From positions 1 to 64,000 of the forward strand of contig JACMLY010000120.1 in assembly GCA_014379345.1 (NCBI GenBank): a DNA stretch of 64,000 nucleotides, read 5' to 3'. Below the pieces are notes generated by a model, which was given only the letters and a program-made list of their open reading frames with translations, ran no database searches and had not been told where the DNA came from. Shown here piece by piece: positions 53,472 through 61,281 of the stretch; positions within the stretch are counted from its first letter, which is position 1; each line of letters opens with the position of its first letter. The translations under genes and the position numbers were made by a program. The DNA comes from Chitinophagaceae bacterium. Its GTDB lineage: Bacteria > Bacteroidota > Bacteroidia > Chitinophagales > Chitinophagaceae.

Positions 53472-54287
53472 ATGGATAATATGTTTTCGCTAAAAGGCAA
53501 AGTGATCATAGTGACCGGCGGAACCGGCATTTTAGGAAATGCTTTTATCAATGGCATAGTAGAAGCGGGCGGCTCAGTGGGTATCCTTGGTCGCAACGAA
53601 ACGGTGGCTAACGAAAGAGCCGCTGCTATTAATCAGGCAGGTGGAAATGCGATTGCGCTTGTGGCGGATGTATTAAATGAACAGCAACTGGTAGAAGCCA
53701 GAACGAAGGCATTAGCAAGATTTGCAAAAATAGACGGTCTTGTAAATGGGGCAGGGGGTAATATGCCCGATGGTGTGCTACAGCCCGAAGAGAGCATTTT
53801 CAAAATCAAGATCGATGGAATGAAAAGAGTAATGGATATCAATCTCTGGGGGACCGTGATTCCGACGCAAATCTTTGGAGAAGCCATTGCGGATACAGGT
53901 AATGGCAGTATCGTCAATATTTCTTCTATGAATTCCAAAAGAGCCATTACCAAAGTACTGGGCTATAATATGGGTAAAGCTGCTGTGGATTGCTATAATC
54001 AATGGTTTGCAGTTGAATTATCAAAACGGTACGGCGATAAAATCAGGATGAATGCATTGGCTCCCGGATTCTTTCTCACCGAACAGAATCGCAACCTGCT
54101 TACAAAACCTGAAGGAGGGTACACGGAAAGAGGCGAGATGGTTATCCGGCAAACACCTTTCAAACGCTTTGGTCATCCAGATGAACTAAAAGGCGCACTG
54201 GTTTGGTTGTTAAGTGACGCCTCTCAATTTGTAACTGGTTCCATGATCTGTGTAGATGGTGGATTTTCGATTTTTGGCGGGGTGTAA
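53472..54287 (+). CDS. SDR-family D-mannonate oxidoreductase (fructuronate reductase)
   Basis: A 271-residue classical short-chain dehydrogenase. Motifs: TGGTGILG (dinucleotide), NGAGGNMPDG (the NNAG place), Ser in VNISSMN, and the YNMGK catalytic Tyr/Lys. The C-terminal part, NRNLLTKPEGGYTERGEMVI followed by FVTGSMICVDGGFS, fits the D-mannonate oxidoreductase subgroup, which in this phylum replaces the unrelated UxuB. It would reduce D-fructuronate to D-mannonate for the UxuA step. KduD (3-deoxy-2,5-diketo-gluconate reductase) is the main alternative, since kduI is next door. The start at 53472 is an ATG; the frame begins earlier at a TTG (53439). Confidence 0.75.
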   Translation: MDNMFSLKGKVIIVTGGTGILGNAFINGIVEAGGSVGILGRNETVANERAAAINQAGGNAIALVADVLNEQQLVEARTKALARFAKIDGLVNGAGGNMPDGVLQPEESIFKIKIDGMKRVMDINLWGTVIPTQIFGEAIADTGNGSIVNISSMNSKRAITKVLGYNMGKAAVDCYNQWFAVELSKRYGDKIRMNALAPGFFLTEQNRNLLTKPEGGYTERGEMVIRQTPFKRFGHPDELKGALVWLLSDASQFVTGSMICVDGGFSIFGGV

Positions 54288-54302
54288 TCCCCGGCCAGTC
54301 CC

Positions 54303-54422
54303 GGCCCCACCTAACCTTTCGCGGTGAGGGAGAAACTGAAAAAATCTTCGATGAATGAGAGTAATAAAATAGAGCAAACGGCTCATAACTCATCTCCCAC
54401 CGGGGGAGGTTGGGAGGGGGCC
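54303..54422. repeat. inverted repeat of CCCACCTAACC words before uxuA
   Basis: Left arm GGCCCCACCTAACCTTTCGC onward (54303-54333) and right arm TCTCCCACCGGGGGAGGTTG onward (54393-54422) are imperfect reverse complements, about 22 of 30 positions. An open frame runs through it in phase with uxuA, so automatic start choice would extend UxuA by 36 residues of repeat. Confidence 0.7.
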
Positions 54423-54431
54423 GCCGTCGGT

Positions 54432-55598
54432 ATGCAACAAACCATGCGCTGGTTTGGCACGAATGACCCGGTTAGTTTGCAGGATATCAGGCAGGCTGGT
54501 TGCAGCGGTATTGTGACGGCACTTCATCATATTGCCAACGGGGATGTATGGCCGGTGGAAGAAATTATTAAAAGAAAAAAAGAGATTGAAAAAGCAGGAT
54601 TGGAGTGGAGCGTCGTAGAGAGTGTGCCGGTTCATGAAGCAATCAAAACCCAGCGCGGAAATTTTGAACAGTATATTGATAATTATAAATTATCCATCAA
54701 AAATCTTGCATCATGCGGCGTCCGTCTCATAACATACAATTTTATGCCGGTACTTGATTGGACAAGAACGGATCTTGGTTATACTGTCAAAGACGGTTCA
54801 AAAGCTTTACGATTCGAAAGAGCCGCATTTATTGCATTTGATGTTTTTATATTGGGAAGGAAAAATGCCGTTGATGATTATTCACAACAGGATATCGACA
54901 GGGCTAAAGAAAGGTTTGAAGAAATGACCGCTGAAGAAAAGTTGCAATTACAAAGGAATATCATTGCAGGTTTGCCTGGCAGTGAGGAAAGTTTTACACT
55001 GGAACGGTTTCAAATGGCCCTGGATACTTATGACGGAATTGATGCCGAAGCTTTACGCGGTCATTTGATCTACTTTTTAAAAAAGATCATTCCCGTAGCA
55101 GAGCAAGCCGGGGTAAAGATGGTTATCCATCCTGATGATCCGCCATATAGTATATTAGGACTGCCAAGAGTAGTAAGTACAGCAAAAGATATTGAAGCAT
55201 TAATAGAGGCCGTACCTTCATTGAGTAACGGCTTATGTTTCTGTACGGGTTCGTTCGGCGTGAGGGCTGATAATGATCTGCCGGAGATCGTAAAGCAATT
55301 TGGAGATCGCATTAATTTCATTCACTTGCGAAGCACAAAAAGAAATGAATGGGGTGATTTCTATGAAGACAATCACCTAGAAGGTGATGTTGATATGTAT
55401 GCAGTGATCAGCGAGATTGTGGCGATCATGCGGAAGCGGAACTGCAGCATTCCTATGCGACCGGATCATGGTCACCAGATGTTGGATGATCTCAACAAGA
55501 AGACCAATCCGGGATATTCCGGTATCGGACGGCTAAGGGGATTGGCTGAATTGCGGGGCCTGGAACTTGGCATCGTCAGAAGTAAACAATTAAACTAA
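54432..55598 (+). CDS. uxuA: mannonate dehydratase
   Basis: A 388-residue TIM-barrel enzyme that dehydrates D-mannonate to 2-dehydro-3-deoxy-D-gluconate. From the ATG at 54432 the start [20 protein letters not shown] matches the E. coli UxuA opening, and the length agrees (394). The frame is open back to 54324, but those 36 codons belong to the inverted repeat. Family blocks include [28 protein letters not shown] and IHLRSTKRN, with [10 protein letters not shown] holding metal-binding residues. It lies 24 bp before uxaC, so the two are co-transcribed. Confidence 0.95.
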   Translation: MQQTMRWFGTNDPVSLQDIRQAGCSGIVTALHHIANGDVWPVEEIIKRKKEIEKAGLEWSVVESVPVHEAIKTQRGNFEQYIDNYKLSIKNLASCGVRLITYNFMPVLDWTRTDLGYTVKDGSKALRFERAAFIAFDVFILGRKNAVDDYSQQDIDRAKERFEEMTAEEKLQLQRNIIAGLPGSEESFTLERFQMALDTYDGIDAEALRGHLIYFLKKIIPVAEQAGVKMVIHPDDPPYSILGLPRVVSTAKDIEALIEAVPSLSNGLCFCTGSFGVRADNDLPEIVKQFGDRINFIHLRSTKRNEWGDFYEDNHLEGDVDMYAVISEIVAIMRKRNCSIPMRPDHGHQMLDDLNKKTNPGYSGIGRLRGLAELRGLELGIVRSKQLN

Positions 55599-55622
55599 TT
55601 GCGCAACCATAAAGAAAAAATC

Positions 55623-57071
55623 ATGAAACATGTTTCCCAAAATAAAGCTGATGAAAACGGCGTGATGGAAGCTGCTTTTATTAATGAAGATTTCTTATTG
55701 AGTAATGAAACCGCAAAGATCCTGTACTATCAGTACGCAAAGGATTTGCCGATCATAGATTACCACAATCACCTTCCGCCGGATGAAATTGCCGGGAACA
55801 AAAAATTCAAAAACCTGACTGAAATATGGCTTAAAGGCGATCATTACAAATGGAGAGCGATGCGTGCACATGGCATCAATGAAAAATATATAACGGGCGA
55901 TGCAAGTGATGAAGAAAAATTTTTACAATGGGCGAAAGTGGTTCCTTATACGATCAGGAATCCCTTGTTTCACTGGACTCATCTGGAACTGCAAAATCCT
56001 TTCGGCATTCTTGAATACCTGAATGAGTCAACAGCTTCATCCATTTACAATCATTGCAACGCACTGCTTGAAAAGGACAATTTCTCGACCCGCTCTTTGC
56101 TGCAGCATTTTAAGGTAGAGATGGTGGGAACCACGGATGATCCATGTGATGATCTGGCTGCACATCGTCAATTGGCGGTTGAAGGATTTGCAACAAAGGT
56201 ATTACCAAGCTTTCGTCCGGATAAAGCCTGCGTCATTCAACATCGTCCGGTTTTTATTGAGTATATCCGCCGCCTTGAAAAAAGCAGCGGTGTTCGCATT
56301 ACCGATATTCCCTCTTTTTTAACCGCCTTACAAAAAAGAGTAGATTATTTTCATGAAAACGGCTGCCGTGTTTCCGATCATGGTTTTCAGCAATTGCCTT
56401 CTTCTTTTGTATTGAGTACAGCTGCTGAAAAAGAATTTGCTGATTTTATCTCTTCTGAAAACGCAAAGCCATTTTCAGAACCCGAAGCATTCTTCGGCTT
56501 TATACTGATACAATTGTGCCGGATGTACCATGCAAAGGGATGGGTGCAACAATTTCACCTGGGCGCATTACGCAACAACAACAGCAGGATGTTACGGGTT
56601 TTGGGGCCTGATACAGGGTTTGATTCTATTGCCGATATATCCCAGGCCGCATCAATGAGTCGCTTTTTTGACGAACTGGATAATACCAGCCAGCTTACAA
56701 AAACAATCCTTTATAACTTAAATCCTGCGGATAACGAATTATTTGCAACGATGACCGGTAATTTCAACGATGGTACTATCAAAGGCAAGATCCAGTTCGG
56801 TTCGGGGTGGTGGTTCCTGGATCAGAAAGATGGTATGGAAAAGCAATTGAATGCCTTATCGAACATGGGCCTTGTCAGTTCCTTTATCGGCATGATCACT
56901 GACTCCCGAAGTTTCCTCTCGTATTCCAGGCACGAATATTTCCGCCGCGTACTCTGTAATCTTTTTGGCGCTGAAATGGAAAGAGGTGAATTACCCAATG
57001 ATGAAAAATGGATTGGAGAAATAGTACAGAATATCTGCTATTATAACGCGAAGGATTACTTTAATGTTTAA
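55623..57071 (+). CDS. uxaC: glucuronate isomerase
   Basis: A 482-residue enzyme of the amidohydrolase superfamily that isomerises D-glucuronate to fructuronate and D-galacturonate to tagaturonate. The start ATG at 55623 is preferred over a TTG eight codons upstream. Blocks match E. coli UxaC: FLLSNETAKILYYQYAKDLP, DYHNHLPPDEIA (metal His-x-His), LTEIWLKGDHYKWRAMR, TTDDPCDD, RNNNSRMLRVLGPDTGFDSI and FGSGWWFLDQKDG. It ends the plus-strand cluster and faces the YhcH-like gene. Confidence 0.96.
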   Translation: MKHVSQNKADENGVMEAAFINEDFLLSNETAKILYYQYAKDLPIIDYHNHLPPDEIAGNKKFKNLTEIWLKGDHYKWRAMRAHGINEKYITGDASDEEKFLQWAKVVPYTIRNPLFHWTHLELQNPFGILEYLNESTASSIYNHCNALLEKDNFSTRSLLQHFKVEMVGTTDDPCDDLAAHRQLAVEGFATKVLPSFRPDKACVIQHRPVFIEYIRRLEKSSGVRITDIPSFLTALQKRVDYFHENGCRVSDHGFQQLPSSFVLSTAAEKEFADFISSENAKPFSEPEAFFGFILIQLCRMYHAKGWVQQFHLGALRNNNSRMLRVLGPDTGFDSIADISQAASMSRFFDELDNTSQLTKTILYNLNPADNELFATMTGNFNDGTIKGKIQFGSGWWFLDQKDGMEKQLNALSNMGLVSSFIGMITDSRSFLSYSRHEYFRRVLCNLFGAEMERGELPNDEKWIGEIVQNICYYNAKDYFNV

Positions 57072-57074
57072 AAT

Positions 57075-57180
57075 GAAATATTCAATACTTAATTTTCAAT
57101 ATTCAATTTTCAATGAAATGAGAAATCAAATTACATTATTTGAGATTGCGTATTGAACATTTATTATGGAACATTTATTT
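57075..57180. repeat. AT-rich word repeat between convergent genes
   Basis: Words ATTCAATA, ATTTTCAAT and ATTGAACATTTATT reiterate over 57075-57180, with a weak inverted character (TTCAAT against ATTGAA). It has no gene and lies between convergent uxaC and the YhcH-like gene. Weakest of the word-repeat gaps. Confidence 0.4.
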
Positions 57181-57228
57181 TAGTTGCAACGCTTAAAGGT
57201 CTCGATTCATGGATAAAGCATAACAGAT

Positions 57229-57681
57229 TTATAGCTTAACCTTAATAACCATTTTTTTGATCAAGTCTTGACCGATCATCGGGGCATGTACATCTTCAGG
57301 ATAAAAAATAGCAAATTGTCCATCTTTTAACTCAAAATACATGTCGGGTGCATCATTGTAATAGGCTACATCTTTATCAGGATTGTAATCACCCTTTTGT
57401 TCAATGCATGCTTCTCTTGGTTTCCAGCCTAATTTCTCAACTCCTTTCATACAAAGCTGTATATCGATGTGTTGATCGTGGCATTCGAATTTAGCAGACG
57501 ATTCAGCAGCAGTCATGCCTATCTTATTTGTAACGATAGCCCTCAGGTTGTTTCCATCAATCTCATACTTGCCATCTTCCAGTGTTGAAAGATCTACTGA
57601 CCGGATATATTCAAACGCCTTTGCAAAAAGAGGATGAACGCAATAATATTTTTCAGCATTCTTTATTGTATCTATTATCAT
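57229..57681 (-). CDS. YhcH/YjgK/YiaL-family cupin-like protein
   Basis: A 150-residue protein of the DUF386 (YhcH/YjgK/YiaL) family. The body has HDQHIDIQLCMKGVEKLGW and FAIFYPEDVHAPMIG, with His residues and Glu arranged as in a cupin metal site. The family often sits with sialic-acid or uronate genes and is thought to act on an anomer or sugar derivative, but the reaction is not settled. Here it precedes kdgK on the minus strand by 115 bp, so it probably helps the uronate pathway. Confidence 0.85.
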   Translation of the reverse strand: MIIDTIKNAEKYYCVHPLFAKAFEYIRSVDLSTLEDGKYEIDGNNLRAIVTNKIGMTAAESSAKFECHDQHIDIQLCMKGVEKLGWKPREACIEQKGDYNPDKDVAYYNDAPDMYFELKDGQFAIFYPEDVHAPMIGQDLIKKMVIKVKL

Positions 57682-57688
57682 TGAATGG

Positions 57689-57786
57689 GTTTAAGGTTTA
57701 AGGCTTAAGGTTACATCTGATGTGTATTTGTATAATTAAAAGCTGCATCTAAAGTAACTTTAAACTTTAAACCTTACACTTTAAAT
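57689..57786. repeat. inverted repeat of TTAAGGT words
   Basis: Left arm (57690-57713) reiterates the 7-bp word TTAAGGY. Right arm (57755-57786) has the complement ACTTTAA/ACCTTAC words. Together they make an imperfect fold-back between kdgK and the YhcH-like gene, both on the minus strand. It would fall in the leader of the YhcH-like gene or in the kdgK-YhcH gap. Confidence 0.65.
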
Positions 57787-57795
57787 CAAAAAAAA

Positions 57796-58821
57796 TCATC
57801 GTTGAACCCGTCCCGATCCATCTCCTTTCATCAGGTCTTTTACATCAGAAAGTGTGGCATGGTTCAGGTCACCGGGAATTGTATGTTTTATTGCAGAAGC
57901 TGCAACGCCGAATTCTGCTGCATCCTTCATCGCCATTCCGGTTACCAGTCCGTAAATAAATCCGCTGGCGAAAGAATCGCCGCTTCCTACGCGATCCACA
58001 ATTCTTACTTCATACTGCCTGGTATGATAGAATTCATTGCCGTCATAAACCAGGGCACTCCATCCATTGTCTGATGCACTATGGCTTTCACGCAGTGTTG
58101 ATGCGATATATTTGAAGTTGAATTTATCTTTCATCTGTTTGAATACATCTTTGTACCCGTCAAGATTCAGTTCGCCTTTTGTAACATCGGTACCTGCGCT
58201 TTTGAATCCGAGCGTTGTATCGGCATCTTCTTCATTCCCGATGCATACATCCACATACCGGCACAGCCTTGTCATTACTTCACGGGCTTTTTCCTTGCTC
58301 CATAATTTTTTCCGGTAGTTGAGATCGATACTGGTGGTAATGCCTTTTGCTTTTGCAGCCTTCAATGCAGCTTCTGTAAGTGTGGCTGATTTATCACTCA
58401 ACGCCGGTGTAATGCCTGTAGTATGGAACCAGTCGGCACCTTCGAGTATTTTATCAAAATCGAACTCCGAAATATCTACATCAGCAATGGAAGCACCTGA
58501 CCGATCATATATAACCTGTGAAGCCCGCATGGAGGCGCCTGTTTCAAGAAAATAAATGCCAAGTCTTTGTCCGCCCCTTGCTATAAATTGTGTGTTTACC
58601 CCGTAACGTCTCAAATGATTGATAGCAGCTTGTCCCAATGCGTTATCGGGTACTTTCGTTACAAAAGTTCCATTCAACCCATAATTGCAGAGAGCTGCGG
58701 CAACATTGGCTTCGCCTCCTCCATAGGTAACATCAAAACGATCAGATTGTACAAATCTCAGGAAATCGGGAGTTGATAAACGCATCATGATTTCTCCCAG
58801 CGTTATTACTTTTTTCGACAT
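57796..58821 (-). CDS. kdgK: 2-dehydro-3-deoxygluconokinase (PfkB family)
   Basis: A 341-residue ribokinase-like sugar kinase that should phosphorylate 2-dehydro-3-deoxy-D-gluconate with ATP. Key segments: TYGGGEANVAAAL (sugar-binding glycines), and RVGSGDSFASGFIYGL with the catalytic Asp of the family's GxGD motif near residue 280. Length fits KdgK. It is divergent from eda, the next enzyme in the path, and the gap between them holds several regulatory-looking elements, so the two are likely co-regulated. Related fructokinases share the fold, but the context supports KdgK. Confidence 0.93.
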   Translation of the reverse strand: MSKKVITLGEIMMRLSTPDFLRFVQSDRFDVTYGGGEANVAAALCNYGLNGTFVTKVPDNALGQAAINHLRRYGVNTQFIARGGQRLGIYFLETGASMRASQVIYDRSGASIADVDISEFDFDKILEGADWFHTTGITPALSDKSATLTEAALKAAKAKGITTSIDLNYRKKLWSKEKAREVMTRLCRYVDVCIGNEEDADTTLGFKSAGTDVTKGELNLDGYKDVFKQMKDKFNFKYIASTLRESHSASDNGWSALVYDGNEFYHTRQYEVRIVDRVGSGDSFASGFIYGLVTGMAMKDAAEFGVAASAIKHTIPGDLNHATLSDVKDLMKGDGSGRVQR

Positions 58822-58889
58822 GGTTGGTTCTGTGATTTAAAATAAAAGTTTCAGTTGAGTATGGAATCTATCAACCTGTTCTAGTTCTT

Positions 58890-58989
58890 CCTATGTTTCT
58901 ATGATCCTATGTGGTAAAAAAACTCTTGCACAGTTTTGAAGACTGTACCGGTACAGTCAATTACCACATAGCATCATAGAAACATAGAA
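58890..58989. repeat. 27-bp near-perfect inverted repeat of CTATG words
   Basis: Left arm 58891-58917 and right arm 58961-58987 match as reverse complements at 26 of 27 positions. The arm is built from 8-bp words CTATGTTT, CTATGATC and CTATGTGG. The loop holds a separate 18-bp palindrome (58941-58958). It lies between divergent kdgK and eda. Confidence 0.8.
58941..58958. promoter_or_regulatory. 18-bp perfect palindrome, candidate operator
   Basis: GACTGTACC and its reverse complement, with a CG centre. It sits in the loop of the CTATG inverted repeat between kdgK and eda. A TGTACCGGTACA core with CG centre is typical in shape of LacI-family operators. The owner protein is not in the window. 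Confidence 0.6.
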
Positions 58990-59102
58990 TGAACATAGGC
59001 CGTTATTAAATTCAACTTCGCAATACGTTAATTATTAATCTTTCAAATATCATTAAATTTATAACACAACCCCATAGACAGGGTAATTTGTACAAAAAAA
59101 TA

Positions 59103-59118
59103 CCGATAACGTTTGCGT
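59103..59118. promoter_or_regulatory. candidate operator upstream of eda
   Basis: CCGATAACGTTTGCGT, one base different from the site upstream of kduI. It lies about 120 bp before the eda start and 30 bp upstream of the proposed -33 TTG. Confidence 0.5.
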
Positions 59119-59147
59119 AGAAAAACATGTATGCCTTGTTGATTCAA

Positions 59148-59177
59148 TTGGTAACATCGTTATGGTTTGTATCTTTC
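59148..59177 (+). promoter_or_regulatory. candidate eda promoter
   Basis: TTG (59148-59150) followed after 19 bp by TATCTTTC (59170-59177), one mismatch from TAnnTTTG. The spacing is the normal one for Bacteroidota. The leader would be about 55 nt. Confidence 0.5.
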
Positions 59178-59237
59178 ACCCTCGTTAGTTTTATATTGCT
59201 ACATTATTGTATAATTGCGTGCCAATCATAAAACATT

Positions 59238-59900
59238 ATGGATAAGAAATCAGAACTACTGCAATTAATTCCTCAACAGGGTATACTGCCATTGTATTTT
59301 TATAAGGATGCAGAAGTTAGTATACAGGTTCTAAAAGCGTTATACAATTCCGGAATAAGAACAGTAGAATATACCAACCGGGGCGAGGCGGCTTTAAAAA
59401 ACTTCAAAGAAATGCGCAAGGTATGTGATGCCGAATTGAAGGGCATGTACCTGGGTGTTGGAACGATCAAAGAAAGTTCATCTGCCCAGGCATTCATCAA
59501 TGCCGGAGCAGATTACATTATCAGTCCGGGGCTTGTGGAAGAAGTAGCAGAGGTTGCAGACAAAAATAATATGTTATGGGTGCCTGGTTGTATGACGCCC
59601 ACTGAGATCATGCGGGCGGAGTATTTGGGCGCAAAAATGATAAAACTATTTCCCGGAAATATTTTGGGTCCTTCTTTCTTAAGCGCTATCAAAGAACTTT
59701 TTCCCAATTTGTTGTTTATGCCAACAGGTGGTGTAGATTTAGATAAGGAAAACATTGCCGGATGGTTTAAGGCCGGCGTCTGTGCTGTAGGAATGGGTAG
59801 TAAACTGATCAGCAAACAATTATTAGAGCAACAGGATTATGCAAAAATAGAAGCGCTTACCAAAGAAGCTATCAGCATCATTAAGTCTGTCAGGCCATAA
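59238..59900 (+). CDS. eda: 2-keto-3-deoxy-6-phosphogluconate (KDPG) aldolase
   Basis: A 220-residue class I aldolase that splits KDPG into pyruvate and glyceraldehyde 3-phosphate. The Schiff-base lysine is Lys136 (GAKMIKLFPGN), the catalytic Glu is Glu44 (TVEYTNRGE) with Arg48, and the phosphate-binding region is MPTGGVDLD. This matches E. coli Eda (Glu45, Lys133). It ends 34 bp before the exuT-like gene, and is divergent from kdgK. Confidence 0.95.
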   Translation: MDKKSELLQLIPQQGILPLYFYKDAEVSIQVLKALYNSGIRTVEYTNRGEAALKNFKEMRKVCDAELKGMYLGVGTIKESSSAQAFINAGADYIISPGLVEEVAEVADKNNMLWVPGCMTPTEIMRAEYLGAKMIKLFPGNILGPSFLSAIKELFPNLLFMPTGGVDLDKENIAGWFKAGVCAVGMGSKLISKQLLEQQDYAKIEALTKEAISIIKSVRP

Positions 59901-59934
59901 TTGAAAAGATTCTTAAAACCCATAACGATAACGA

Positions 59935-61245
59935 ATGCAACAAAATGCCATAGGAAAATACCGCTGGACGATATGCGGCCTCGTTTTTTTTGCTACTACG
60001 ATCAACTATCTGGATAGGCAGGTAATTTCTTTGGTGGTCGAAGATTATCTCGTCCCGGAATTTAAATGGACTGAAACAGATTATGCAAATATCACCGTGG
60101 CATTTCAGCTTGCATATGCATTTGGAATGATTGGAGCTGGACGATTGATTGATAAATTGGGAACAAAGATCGGATATGCCTTGTCTCTAATATTATGGAG
60201 CGTTGCTGCAATGGGTCATGCTTTGATCAGAAGCACGACAGGTTTCTTCGTTGCGAGGGCAGCACTGGGTATAACAGAATCCGGAAACTTTCCTGCAGCT
60301 ATCAAGGCAACGGCAGAATGGTTTCCTAAACGCGAAAGAGCTCTGGCAACCGGAATTTTTAATTCCGGAACGAATATAGGAGCTATCATTGCCCCGCTAT
60401 CAGTGCCTTTTATTGCGGAGGCGTGGGGATGGAGGGCAACTTTTTTCATTACGGGCGCTATTGGATTGCTATGGCTGATTTTCTGGTTTTGGCTGTATGA
60501 AATACCTAAAAAACAAAAGCGACTTAAGAAAGAGGAATTTGATTATATACATAGTGATGCCGATGAGCCGGTAGTAGCGTCTAATCCGGATGGTACAGAA
60601 AAACGCGCCCCCTGGTCAAGACTATTGGCTTTCAATCAAACCTGGGCGTTTGTTATTGGAAAGTTTTTAACCGATGGTATCTGGTGGTTTTATTTATTCT
60701 GGCTTCCAAAATTTCTGAAAGCTGAATATGGTTTAGAAAAAAAGGAAATTGTAATACCTGTCGCCTTAGTTTATACCATCGCTGCATTTGGAAGTATTTT
60801 AGGCGGCTGGCTCCCCATGTATTTTATTAAAAAAGGATGGCCTGTTTTTAAGGCCAGGAAAACTGCCATGCTGATTTATGCGTTTTGTGCACTTCCTGTA
60901 ATTACTGCCCAATTATTCGGTGATTATAGTATGTGGCTTGCTGTTTCTATCATCGGTTTTGCCGCTGCTGCACACCAGGGCTGGAGTGCAAATATATTTA
61001 CAACAGTATCTGATATGTTTCCAAAATACTCCGTTGCATCTGTTACAGGCATTGGTGGAATGGCAGGCGGTTTGGGAGGTATCATGGTTTCCAAGTCTGC
61101 CGGTTCTTTATTCGATCATTACAAAGCGCTTGGACATATTCAAACTGGTTATCTTATCGTGTTTGTATTTTGCGGGCTTTCATATCTTTTAGCCTGGATG
61201 ATCATGCATTTTCTTGTTCCCCGACTGAAGCCTGTAAATCTTTAA
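59935..61245 (+). CDS. exuT: MFS hexuronate transporter (ExuT-like)
   Basis: A 436-residue inner-membrane symporter of the ACS family of MFS with about 12 helices. RWTICGLVFFATTINYLDRQ is the typical opening, and GRLIDKLGTKIGYALSL and ESGNFPAAIKATAEWFPKRE (ACS signature) follow. It should bring in glucuronate and galacturonate. Context agrees: it follows eda directly. A tartrate-type or glucarate transporter is the alternative, since ACS members vary. Confidence 0.88.
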   Translation: MQQNAIGKYRWTICGLVFFATTINYLDRQVISLVVEDYLVPEFKWTETDYANITVAFQLAYAFGMIGAGRLIDKLGTKIGYALSLILWSVAAMGHALIRSTTGFFVARAALGITESGNFPAAIKATAEWFPKRERALATGIFNSGTNIGAIIAPLSVPFIAEAWGWRATFFITGAIGLLWLIFWFWLYEIPKKQKRLKKEEFDYIHSDADEPVVASNPDGTEKRAPWSRLLAFNQTWAFVIGKFLTDGIWWFYLFWLPKFLKAEYGLEKKEIVIPVALVYTIAAFGSILGGWLPMYFIKKGWPVFKARKTAMLIYAFCALPVITAQLFGDYSMWLAVSIIGFAAAAHQGWSANIFTTVSDMFPKYSVASVTGIGGMAGGLGGIMVSKSAGSLFDHYKALGHIQTGYLIVFVFCGLSYLLAWMIMHFLVPRLKPVNL

Positions 61246-61281
61246 TTCAGCAAAATATTTTCAACCGATAATCATTCCATC

